Notes under the pieces: model-generated
Databases searched by the model: none
The model's input: the letters and a program-made list of their open reading frames with translations, nothing else
Told to the model about the DNA's origin: nothing
Translations under genes and position numbers: made by a program
DNA from: Elysia marginata
Lineage: Eukaryota > Mollusca > Gastropoda > Plakobranchidae
Length of the DNA: 21,627 bases
Reading direction: 5' to 3'
NCBI GenBank assembly: GCA_019649035.1
Contig: BMAT01012433.1
Coordinates: forward strand, 362,611-384,237
Shown here: positions 10,318-18,453 of the stretch, in pieces
Numbering within the stretch: position 1 is the stretch's first letter
Layout: each line of letters starts with the position of its first letter

Positions 10318-10645
10318 CTTCTTCTTCTTCTTCTTCTTNNNNNNNNNNNNNNNNNNNNNNNNNNNNNNNNNNNNNNNNNNNNNNNNNNNNNNNNNNNNNN
10401 NNNNNNNNNNNNNNNNNNNNNNNNNNNNNNNNNNNNNNNNNNNNNNNNNNNNNNNNNNNNNNNNNNNNNNNNNNNNNNNNNNNNNNNNNNNNNNNNNNNN
10501 NNNNNNNNNNNNNNNNNNNNNNNNNNNNNNNNNNNNNNNNNNNNNNNNNNNNNNNNNNNNNNNNNNNNNNNNNNNNNNNNNNNNNNNNNNNNNNNNNNNN
10601 NNNNNNNNNNNNNNNNNNNNNNNNNNNNTCTTCTTCTTCTTCCTC
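10318..10645 (+). repeat. (TTC)n array interrupted by a 290-base gap
   Basis: TTC triplets run up to 10338 and resume at 10629. Between them are 290 N (10339-10628). The triplet phase is the same on both sides if the N count is taken literally. The gap therefore most likely hides an unresolved long TTC/GAA array. Frames spanning the Ns are meaningless. Confidence 0.9.
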
Positions 10646-12165
10646 TTCTTTGTCTTTTGATTCTCTCTTCACCTCGTTGTTCTGTTCCTCATTCTGCTTC
10701 TATAACACCAGAGTTATGAGCCTTTTAAGTTTCTGAATCTCTTGATTGAGACGAATTTACAAAGTTAAACTTAAAGTAATGTTATGTTTCTTATCATGTT
10801 ACATCATGCTTGTGGTATTTTTACTTGCCCTTCCATACCATCTTCTCCTTTCCTATATTTTCAATACTGCCACATTTGCTGCTACAGACGTTTGGGCAAT
10901 AAACATTTTTTCCATCTTCCAGGACTTTAAGTAATTGTTATACTTTGTGCATAATTAAATAGTGTCATTTTATTATCTCTTTTTGCAAAATCTTTGCATT
11001 TTCTCTATCCAATAAATTTCAATTACATACTTAATATTTATGTTGTCAAGAATTTTTATTAAACCAATGTGTCTCTTTTAACTAACTACCCAAATTATCG
11101 AATGTCATCCACCAAAGGTAGATCGCAACACTCCCTCTAAATCATTCGGATGTCGCAACTTTTACACAACATCGCGTGGATATTTGAAACATTGTATTTT
11201 CCTAACTTTTCCACATTCAAAAATGAATTTTTCATAATATTTGGGAAGCCATAAAAATTCTTTGTGTACTAAAATTTGGCAATTTTTAGTGAAGAAAAAT
11301 AATAAAATGAAAGGTAATTTTTATAAGACGTTTTTCCATACATAACCAGTCAGAATTCGAATCTATCGGACTAGCTGTCATATTTAATAATTTGAGGCAT
11401 ACGTAGCACTAGTATTACGCAATGCTCGTCTTCTATCCCCACCGCCTAGCATAAGGGGAGTTAGGTAATACTATACAAAACCCCACAACCATAATACATA
11501 CATTGTCCTGGCACTGTTTCAACGCTAGTGAAAATGGCACAGCATTCCTGGCCTGCTCTGCTCTTTCATAGATACTTTAAAACCTTTGGAGTTCTCTCTT
11601 TTTGCCTGGTGTGATACGTTTATGATGTAGTGAATTTTGTATTGATTTTCGTAAATGGCATCAGACAAATAATGCCCAAGTATACGTTCATTTGTCTCAC
11701 TTTTTTCGATTTATCTAACTATCGATCTATCTGCTTGGAGATTTAAGTATTTGACTATCCAACGAACTTCGAACCTATAGATATTAATTTTTCTTTCTGT
11801 CCGGACTTTGTTCTATCATGAATTAAGACCAGACATGAAGCAGCCTTAGAAACAAAACAAAATTTTTGAAATTTTAAGACAAAAACAGGCAGTTCTTAAG
11901 TGAAGAAAATGGAGAACATAGGATCTTGCACACGTGGGCTTGTAAACACAGACTGAGAGAAATGGCCATAGCCTGAGTACTGTAAGATCGAAGGTGGTGT
12001 GGGCGAGATTTGTTGACATGGATGTCTGGCGGTTGGTATGAAAAAGAAGTAGGGGTTGTCGGGCAAAAGAGAAAAAAGATAAAGGTTAGGTGAAAAACAA
12101 GATAAGGCTTCGAGTAGCGCTCTTGTTCGGCGCAAGATGGACATCATGGCTTTAAGATATTTGGG
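10646..12165. other. Mostly AT-rich stretch, no gene recognised
   Basis: T-rich to about 10720, then AT-rich. The 62-codon plus frame at 10746-10934 and the 83-codon minus frame at 11896-12147 (begins MMSILRRTRALLEAL) have no recognisable domain. The latter lies in a slightly GC-richer patch and is the only one that might deserve a transcript check. Confidence 0.5.
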
Positions 12166-12180
12166 TTGCTAGATGAAGAG

Positions 12181-12504
12181 AATTGTTGCCTTGTGGAGAG
12201 CTATGGAGAAATAGACAGTGATGATATAAAAAGAGCATACATTGATAAAGAGAGAGAGAGAGAGAAAGAAAGAAAGAGGGAGATAGAGAGAGAGAGAGAA
12301 AGAGAGCGAGAGAGACGAGTATCGCTGATACTTATGAATATGGACAAACAGGTGAACAATGGGTTAGAGATCATTGGGTAACTAGACAAAAACTTCAGTC
12401 AATTGCATTTGGAAGAGAAAGAGAAGAAAATATAAAAAGACCATGCATTTAGATAAAAAAATGAAAAGTGTATCAGTGATATTGATGAAGATGGACAAGG
12501 CAGT
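12181..12504 (+). repeat. Old imperfect duplication with a GA array in one copy
   Basis: Three blocks recur in the same order. AATTGTTGCCTTGTGGAGAG (12181-12200) resembles 12401-12416; 12225-12250 resembles 12431-12457 (TATAAAAAGA.CAT.CATT core); 12319-12353 resembles 12470-12504 (GTATC..TGATA, then ATGGACAA). The first copy has a GA/GAAA array between its second and third blocks that the second copy lacks. This suggests an ancient tandem duplication followed by GA expansion. Confidence 0.55.
12248..12317 (+). repeat. (GA)n/(GAAA)n microsatellite
   Basis: GA dinucleotides with GAAA and GATA interruptions. The Arg/Glu frame on + and the Ser/Leu frame on minus are repeat translations. Confidence 0.95.
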
Positions 12505-13344
12505 TAAAGTTGCTCAGGCAAAGACGAATACGTATGCTGTCATAAAAAACGAATGTTAAAGCCAAGAGGATAAATATTATTAAATAAAGTTTCACTTGGC
12601 CTGACTTGCTTTGAAGAGGTTAATGTTTGAAGCCTTGCGACCTGTTGTTTGGTATCTCGACATTACAAGCGGTACAATTATAGTGGGAATTATGGTAAAG
12701 CTGTTGAAACGGATGCACTTTATACTTTAAAGTCACATTTGAGAAATGATGTAAACAAAAAGCGTACGTTAAAACACAAATGAAGTTACGCACGTTACAA
12801 AATTTAGGGGCTGACAATAGGATCAACCTAATTACAAGATGCTGAGATGAAAACCACGCAGTGGTCATGTTAAAAACTGCTCCAAAGAATGCTCATCTAT
12901 TGGACGAGTCTGGATGTGATGGCGTGCGAGATAAACTCAATGAGTTTTTCTCTCTACAGTTCCCCGAGGGACCTGGGCGGTCTGGGCCATGTCTTACACC
13001 TTGCTCTCCCTCGACCAGGCAAAGATTGAGCCAATCAAAGATTTAATGCATACAAAATCAACCAGGTTGTTTCTGAGTCTTACACGCTATGCTCAAAAGC
13101 AGAACCAACAGCTGATGTTTTGTAAGCTTTGAAGGACGCAATGTCGTGTATTTTAAAGACTATGTTTCATAGCGTATAACGCGTTTTGAAGTTTTGATTA
13201 ATGACAGCAAAAAAAAAAATAATGAAACGAAAAGGAACAAAAACGGAATGTCTCCTACTGCGCTACCATAAAACATTTTGAAGTAATCTAAAAGGTGATG
13301 CCGGAAAGTGCATTTATTAAAAATTAAACATATTTCATTTTTAA
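12505..13344. other. Unassigned stretch with a possible splice acceptor
   Basis: Mostly AT-rich. Around 12945-13046 the GC content rises. A pyrimidine tract ending in CTCTACAG (AG at 12958-12959) would open a frame of about 55 codons ending near 13128. The product is not recognised and there is no donor or poly(A) context, so it is not called as an exon. Confidence 0.3.
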
Positions 13345-13401
13345 ACTATTGCTACTGCTATAACTTCTGCTGATGCTGTTGCTGCTACTGCTATTACTAA
13401 G
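13345..13401. repeat. Imperfect (GCT/ACT) trinucleotide run
   Basis: Degenerate triplets of the CTG/CTA/CTT type on +. The Ser/Asn stretch in the minus-strand frame 13324-13527 comes from this run. Confidence 0.7.
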
Positions 13402-15001
13402 AGTAGAATTTTTGGGATATTTTAAACACGGAAAGAATAAAAAATAAATAGTAGCGAAATAAAGACGGGAATTCGAACGAAATGCTCGATTCATATAGGT
13501 ACACAGACACAAAAGTAACAAAAACATAGTAGGCAGATAAACAGACCTGGACTCAGATTCATACGACAGAACACGAGAAATAAAAAGGCGAATTATCTAA
13601 CATTTCCGTTAACATATTGTGTAAAAAGTGCAGTTTTAGGAATCAATATTTTCATGTTAGTTTCTGTAACTTATGTTGGTTCTTTGACAATTTAATCTAA
13701 TGAAATCCTTTAGATAAGATCTGCAAACACTAAATACAATCTGAATTAGTCTCAGTAATATTTGTGTAAAAAAGAAAAAAAGGAAGTACAAAGATCACGG
13801 GTATAAAAAAGAAATTAGTAAATACGTGTTGAAATTTTGTCTAGTCAGAGGTTTCTGTTCAATATCTTTTGTTTTGTTTTATTTCTAACTTTTAAAACTT
13901 TGACCTTTATTAATTGAGCCCAAAGGCATACTTGCGGTGTCAGATCCTCGCCTGGCATTTTAAACGTCACCCTGGAACTTGATAAATATATTGCATATCT
14001 CAATCCATAGAATAAACACACACATCTGCTCTGGTGGTTTTTTTTTTACAAATTTAAAATCATATATAGTTTTATAAAGATAATTTCCTTGGCGATCAGA
14101 CTTAATGAGCAGATTTGAAAAAACGCCTTCGAAAAAAAAATATTTTTTTTTGCATGTTAATTAAATTTAATTGAAATTAATTCTCATTCTCTGCCACCAC
14201 ACCAAAAGTTTATATTATCATTAACCTTTTAATGCCTAACAGTTTTTAAGCAATGCTAATCATATTAAAGTCTTTGATAAAAGACAACTGTCGACATCTA
14301 TCTCATTTAGACCGGGTTCACAACCTTTGCTTCCAATACTGAATGTTCTGAGCCATTGCAAACAAAACTACCAACTTTGAACTTGGCATAATTTCCGTTT
14401 TTATTGTACGAGAAACGACATTTTTCATAGTGATCATTTTCCCAATTCTTTCTTATGCTTTAAATGCACTTTGCGAATACAATTTTCAACAGATCAGTAA
14501 ATTATTTCAATATGTTCAAACAAATCTTATCCGGTAAATCAAATAAAAGAGGTAAAAAATAAAAGAATGTGATTTCTGAAGTTTAACGAGACATGCTTAT
14601 TCGGAGACAATAAAGAAAAGTAAAATCAACAGAATACTATTAGGCACAATGCAAAAGATAAAAAATATATGCTTCCAGGATATAAACACATGAATAATAG
14701 AAAAAATGTTTCATTAAGGATTTATTTTTTCAACTGTTCAAAAAAAAAGAGGAAAAGGTTGCAGAGATACAGACGGAAAAAAGGGAAAACAAATCATAAA
14801 AAGCGCTACACTCAAAAGTCAGATAACTCTTGTTGTCAAAACTCAGACAAATTTTCAAAGTGTTATCTCCCTTACACAGCCGAACCTCAAGGTACATCAC
14901 ATCCAGGTTGAATGAGTCGTAGGCAGAAGGTATACTTTTTCTTCTCTTCTCTATAATTTTAAATCTGTACAAATTTTAATATTCTTTACACAATATATTG
15001 A
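13402..15001. other. AT-rich stretch, no gene recognised
   Basis: No gene or RNA identified. A perfect A9-TA-T9 palindrome lies at 14132-14151. Lys-rich and mixed frames at 14669-14972 have no recognisable domain. Confidence 0.6.
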
Positions 15002-15010
15002 TATTTATTT

Positions 15011-15217
15011 ATGGGGGATAAATCTTTTTCATCATCGGCCCCCAAACTATGGAACTCTCTTCCAAATTCTTTAAGGGAGTTCAATTCAGTTAACCTGTTT
15101 AAAAAGAAATCTAAAGACATTTTAAAAGTTTTTGAAAATAGTTGTATTCTTTTACCTGAAAGTCTTTTAGTCATGCATAAATTTAATTATACACTTATAA
15201 TTACTGTGATATCTTAA
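15011..15217 (+). pseudogene. C-terminal end of LINE reverse transcriptase ORF
   Basis: This 68-codon frame starts GDKSFSSSAPKLWNSLPNSL and continues with an LFKKKSKDIL segment. The 'GD+SF..AP.LWNSLP' block followed by 'LFKK.LK' is the highly recurrent C-terminus of CR1/L2-type LINE polyproteins, downstream of the reverse transcriptase domain. A complete ORF of this group has endonuclease, reverse transcriptase and this tail and is many times longer. The ATG is internal to the family motif, so it is not a true start, and a stop lies just upstream at 14999-15001. It is a dead fragment, though uninterrupted over its length, which suggests moderate age. Confidence 0.8.
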
Positions 15218-15331
15218 ATTGTAATATTTTGCATTCTATTGATCTTTGATTTTAGTTTCATTCAAATACATTGTTATATGGCTTTGTATGTAAAATATAA
15301 TTTTATGTACTCTTGTACTTTTTAGTTGTAA

Positions 15332-15367
15332 AGCGCTCTGAGCCTGAGCTTTTTGGGGTAGAGCGCT
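15332..15367 (+). other. 3' hairpin of the LINE
   Basis: AGCGCTCT (15332-15339) pairs perfectly with AGAGCGCT (15360-15367) around a 20-base loop. It sits directly before the tail. Hairpins near the 3' end of CR1/L2-group RNAs are recognised by their own reverse transcriptase. A matching hairpin with changed stem bases is present in the second element. Confidence 0.75.
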
Positions 15368-15379
15368 ATAGAAATGATA

Positions 15380-15449
15380 TTTATTATTATTATTATTATT
15401 AATATTATTATTATTATTATTATTATTATCATTATTATTACTATTATTG
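15380..15449 (+). repeat. (ATT)n LINE tail
   Basis: ATT triplets with a few ATC/ACT variants directly after the LINE 3' end. The Ile-rich frames on both strands here are translations of it. Confidence 0.95.
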
Positions 15450-15995
15450 TTCTATACTTTTTGTTGCTTTTTTTTGGTTTTGTCTTTACATTCGGAAGCT
15501 TAAAGAAATCTTTTTTACAAAACATCAACCACTTTGAAAATGAAGATTGCGACATATATCTCATTCTATGTAAACGTGAGCCGTGTCACGAAAAACAGCT
15601 ATAAGATCAACATGAATAATAATTTCAATAAGTAATTGTGATCTTGCAACGAGGAATACGTTAATTAGGAATGAAGCGCTAGTAGCAGAGTTAGCTCGTG
15701 CATACCATTTCATTTTTTTCAATGAACAGTGCTAGAAAAAGTAACGTAAAAGTAAAGAGCGTTTTTATATAGTTACAGCTCTTAACCCAGTAAATTGCTC
15801 CAAGAGCCATACATGGGTTACCGGACGAACCATTATCAACAAAATTATGTTTGGACTTACAGAGGAGCAGCAAAAAGCGCATCATTCTAACATATTGAAA
15901 AAAATCTATCACTACTTATAGCCGGAAATTCCTTTAACGCATGTGTAAGGATAAGGAGTATCTGTATATATGCTTTCTCGAGGACTACACGTCGA
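15450..15995. other. AT-rich stretch, no gene recognised
   Basis: No gene or RNA identified. The right end (from 15891) belongs to the long ATG-less frame listed separately. Confidence 0.5.
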
Positions 15996-16070
15996 CCTGC
16001 GGAAAGCAGGGCTCGAACCCGGGTCTATCGGCGCGAAAGCCGGGCGCCAATCACTAGACCACGACGCAAC
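15996..16070 (-). ncRNA. tRNA-like pseudogene / tRNA-derived SINE head
   Basis: On the minus strand there is a good A box (TGGTCTAGTGATTGG, 16061-16047) and a good B box (GGGTTCGAGCCC within 16023-16009) at tRNA-like spacing, with CTTTCGC between them resembling a Glu-type anticodon loop. The T-loop TTCGAGC is intact and its stem largely pairs. However, the ends that should form the acceptor stem do not pair, and the anticodon stem is imperfect. It is therefore not a functional tRNA but a decayed tRNA gene or, more likely, the promoter head of a SINE. The body downstream (below 15996) was not identified. Confidence 0.65.
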
Positions 16071-16080
16071 TTTGTAGAAG

Positions 16081-16200
16081 TAGCAGCAATAGCAGTTCTA
16101 ATTGCTTTATCAGCAACACAAGCGTCAGTCATAGCATCAGCAATAAAAGTAATAAAAGTGGCAGTTACTCTAGTAGCTCTAGTAATAAAAATAGGCACTA
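16081..16200. repeat. Degenerate (AGT/AGC/ATA) triplet stretch
   Basis: Three-base periodicity (GTA GCA GCA ATA GCA GTT ...) with many substitutions, adjoining the 5' side of the tRNA-like sequence. It looks like an old trinucleotide microsatellite. Confidence 0.55.
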
Positions 16201-16439
16201 ATGTCCAAAACGCTGGAAAAAAGATCAGAAGTGTGAATGCTCTTTTTAGGGACGTATATTTAAGAACTTTTTTTTAAATCCAAAACTTCGAGAAAAGAAA
16301 AAAAATGTACCTACGGTAGTTGTTCATTCAAATTGAAGTTTCCGATTTCTGATTCGTTGCTACTAGTCAGATCAAGTTATAAGTAAGTTAAGAAAAAAAA
16401 ACAGTGCGTGTCTTGTCTATATCAGACACGCCTACTGAC

Positions 16440-16622
16440 CTTTCTGTGCAGTCTCTCCTCAAATGAAAACCCGCAGCCATAGATTTGTCTCGGCCGGCTG
16501 CTCTCAACAACCGACAATGGCGTCTGTTCGTCGTACATAGGGGCGTGGTTTTGCTGATCATGAGATCCGCCCACATGACTTGCCATCACGTGACTCATCA
16601 CAGGCTGGAAACCGGCCATCAT
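16440..16622 (-). CDS. Candidate 5' coding exon, product not recognised
   Basis: The minus strand has tandem ATG codons (16622-16617) in an AAATGATGG context, then 61 codons ending exactly at a donor AAG/GTCAGT (last exon base 16440, intron from 16439), i.e. phase 0. The peptide begins MMAGFQPVMSHVMASHVGGS and is rich in His, Met and Ser near its N-terminus. It then runs through an acidic MYDEQ segment to a basic end (FSFEERLHRK). It is neither low-complexity nor a repeat translation. Without splicing, the frame stops five codons later at 16422. A His/Ser-rich N-terminal exon would suit a transcription factor, but that is only an impression; I recognise no domain. No further exon was found to the left. 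The patch also carries GC-box, E-box and AP-1 motifs, so it could instead be a promoter. Confidence is moderate at best. Confidence 0.4.
16541..16597. promoter_or_regulatory. Cluster of GC-box, E-box and AP-1 motifs
   Basis: GGGCGTGG (16541-16548, +) and GGGCGG on the minus strand (within 16567-16574) are Sp/KLF-type motifs. TCACGTGA (16586-16593) is a perfect palindromic E-box of the MITF/TFE type, overlapped by the AP-1 motif TGACTCA (16591-16597). These lie within the candidate exon, so they compete with the coding interpretation. Motif matches only. Confidence 0.3.
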
Positions 16623-17934
16623 TTATGACAATTCGAAGACAAGAGGATGTCTTTTTGTGGCAGTTGGCTAATGAGTTGAGACTTTGGTGTCCGATAGGTT
16701 TTAGGAAGGGTGTTTACTGCTACAGTTTCCCCCTTCCATTTCTGATGCTAAAAACTATAGATATCAAATGTTAAGGACGCTTTGTGTTATAAACCCACAA
16801 GTCAAGTTATATGGCTATTCTGTGCCAAGAAGAAAGACAATCATGAAGTGCTTTTGTGTATCTTTGATCTTCCCTGTACACGTTGTGACCAAAACTGGCA
16901 CTCATTTAATTTCTCATTTTGACATGCATCACGACTCAACTAGGCTTGGGAGTCCAACCATCTTTATTTTGGTTTTAAGCCAGTTTTTGTTAGTTTAAAA
17001 GTACATGGATTGTACACTTGCTTTCGGATGGTCATTGGCAAAATATCGAGGAGGTCGATGTCCATACTAAAATACTACTTTTTTGCTGCCGATACAACTT
17101 TATATGACATGAATGGCTGATGCGTCCTGGAAGCTAATGCCAAAAATCAAGCTAAAAAAGGAACACTGTCTTTAGGCACAATAATAATCTGGTTACTGTA
17201 ATTTTGCCTTGTTGGGTCATTCACTTCTATTTCTCTATTTTCATCTTTACACAACCTCTGCTGCAGTTGGATGATAAATAAATGTATTTCCTTCATGTCA
17301 GAATATCGCTTTTGAGAAGCGTGTACCTATCAAGCATTCTGCAAAAAATGCATGATCACAAAGGTCCACAAAGTACTTGTTATTTTAAGATGTTAGTAAA
17401 TGTTTGTACGTTAGCCTTCATGCAAGTGAAACTGTTATAACTATCTCACCAAATGCTATGTCAACGCGCAGTATTGCAAAACAGTTGGTATTGCATGCCC
17501 TGGCATTTAAATGGAAATGAACGTGTAAGGAAAATTAATAAATATGTGTGCAGCACACTCTTCTAGTCACAAGAAGCAGATCAAAGAAGTTGAAGTTTAA
17601 TTCAGTACCAACAGACAACTTCGGCATGCGATCCAAAACAGTAGTCTGGGCCTTCAAGCTGCAAAAAGCAAACAGGAAAAAAGCAAGTTAGTTTTACAGC
17701 AAAAAAAATAATTCACAATTTGATTAAGTACCAACTGAACAAGACGGTTCTCTTGTGTTTCTAAAACTACAAAAGAAACTGCATTAACCAACATAATAGA
17801 ACTATTCAAAGTATAAAAAGCGACCGTAAAAGTCTTCAAGTGTAGAGACGTGTTTTTAAAAACAAAAATATAAGAATAACAGCATTAGTACAAATATAAA
17901 AACAAGAACAGAAATAACAGCTTTGCTTATATAA
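16623..17934. other. AT-rich stretch, no gene recognised
   Basis: If the minus-strand exon at 16440-16622 is real, this would be its upstream region. A TATAAC sequence (minus) lies near 16790, but no convincing core promoter can be named. The plus frames 16580-16774 and 16768-16998 and the minus frame 17654-17839 show no recognisable domain. Confidence 0.5.
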
Positions 17935-18063
17935 TAAGTAATAAACAAATAATAATAATATTTAAAAAAATAATAATTAAAAATTAACAGCAACAATTAT
18001 AATAATAATATATAATAATAAAAATAGTAATAATAATAATGATAAACAACTAACAGCAACAAT
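17935..18063. repeat. (TAA)n-rich tract with a 13-base direct repeat
   Basis: Impure TAA/ATA triplets. TAACAGCAACAAT occurs at 17985-17997 and again at 18051-18063, 66 bases apart, bracketing the AT-rich array. The tract probably derives from the microsatellite tail of the LINE that ends just to its right, or from its insertion site. Confidence 0.75.
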
Positions 18064-18173
18064 GGTACCGTTAGTATATATAGTTATGATGGCAATATAC
18101 TGAAAACAACAACAATAATCACTTCCAACATCATCACCATTAACAGGAAGATAATAATAATGGCTTTTTATAT

Positions 18174-18208
18174 AGCGCCTATTCCAACAGGTTTTAGCTC
18201 TAGGCGCT
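18174..18208 (-). other. 3' hairpin of the second LINE
   Basis: On the minus strand AGCGCCTA (18208-18201) pairs perfectly with TAGGCGCT (18181-18174) around a 19-base loop. Size and position relative to the tail match the hairpin at 15332-15367, with three changed but still paired stem positions. Confidence 0.75.
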
Positions 18209-18326
18209 TTACAAACATACTTTCTATTACATACTTAGGTACACTTTCACAAACAAAACATAAGTTTGCTCCAGGTGCTTTACATACGTACTTTCAAGCA
18301 TACTTAAGTACATTTACACAGCAATT
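18197..18326 (-). repeat. 71-base tandem duplication in the LINE 3' region
   Basis: The block starting GCTCTAGGCGCTTTACAAAC at 18197 recurs from 18268 as GCTCCAGGTGCTTTACATAC, followed in both by TACTTTC, a CATACTTA..GTACA segment and a TTTACACA/TTTCACA segment. The period is 71 bases at the left anchor, with small differences in length further in. Confidence 0.7.
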
Positions 18327-18453
18327 TAAAATAATTTAAAGAAAAAGAAAAAGTTATTTAACTGACATAATCAGTGGGGACCTACTTAATATAATCCTGG
18401 AAAAAGTTCGTCTTTAGAAGCTTTTTTGAAATGATCTAAACTTGTTGTTTGTG

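Larger units (their letters stand above)
15002..15449 (+). mobile_element. 3' end of a CR1/L2-type LINE, 5' truncated
   Basis: The fragment begins with the last part of the pol-type ORF, has a 3' untranslated region of about 160 bases, and ends in GCGCTATAGAAAT plus an (ATT)n tail (15380-15449). Such ATT-type microsatellite tails after a GTAAAGCGCT...AGCGCTATA hairpin are typical of CR1/L2-group elements. Everything 5' of the C-terminal ORF end is missing, the usual result of incomplete reverse transcription. The clade assignment rests on the protein motif and tail, not on a phylogeny. Confidence 0.8.
15891..16277 (+). other. 128-codon open frame without ATG, status unclear
   Basis: From 15891 to the TAA at 16275-16277 one plus-strand frame has no stop and no ATG. 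Its first half crosses the tRNA-like sequence. Its second half (16071-16200) crosses degenerate AGT/AGC/ATA triplets and reads as a Val/Ala/Ile/Leu-rich stretch. The GC-rich tRNA-like part and the triplet periodicity together probably explain the lack of stops. It is recorded because 128 codons is long for this AT-rich window, not because a protein is recognised. Confidence 0.2.

Noticed and set aside
10252..10736. Frames of 120-155 codons on both strands across the N gap
   Set aside because: Most of their length is undetermined bases and TTC repeat.
11896..12147. 83-codon minus-strand frame starting MMSILRRTRALL
   Set aside because: No domain, and a Phe/Pro/Ser-rich composition typical of antisense AG-rich DNA.
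12960..13128. Possible exon after the CTCTACAG acceptor
   Set aside because: Product not recognised, no donor or poly(A) context, and other frames are equally open.
14132..14151. Perfect A9-TA-T9 palindrome
   Set aside because: Homopolymer pairing of this sort is common in AT-rich DNA.
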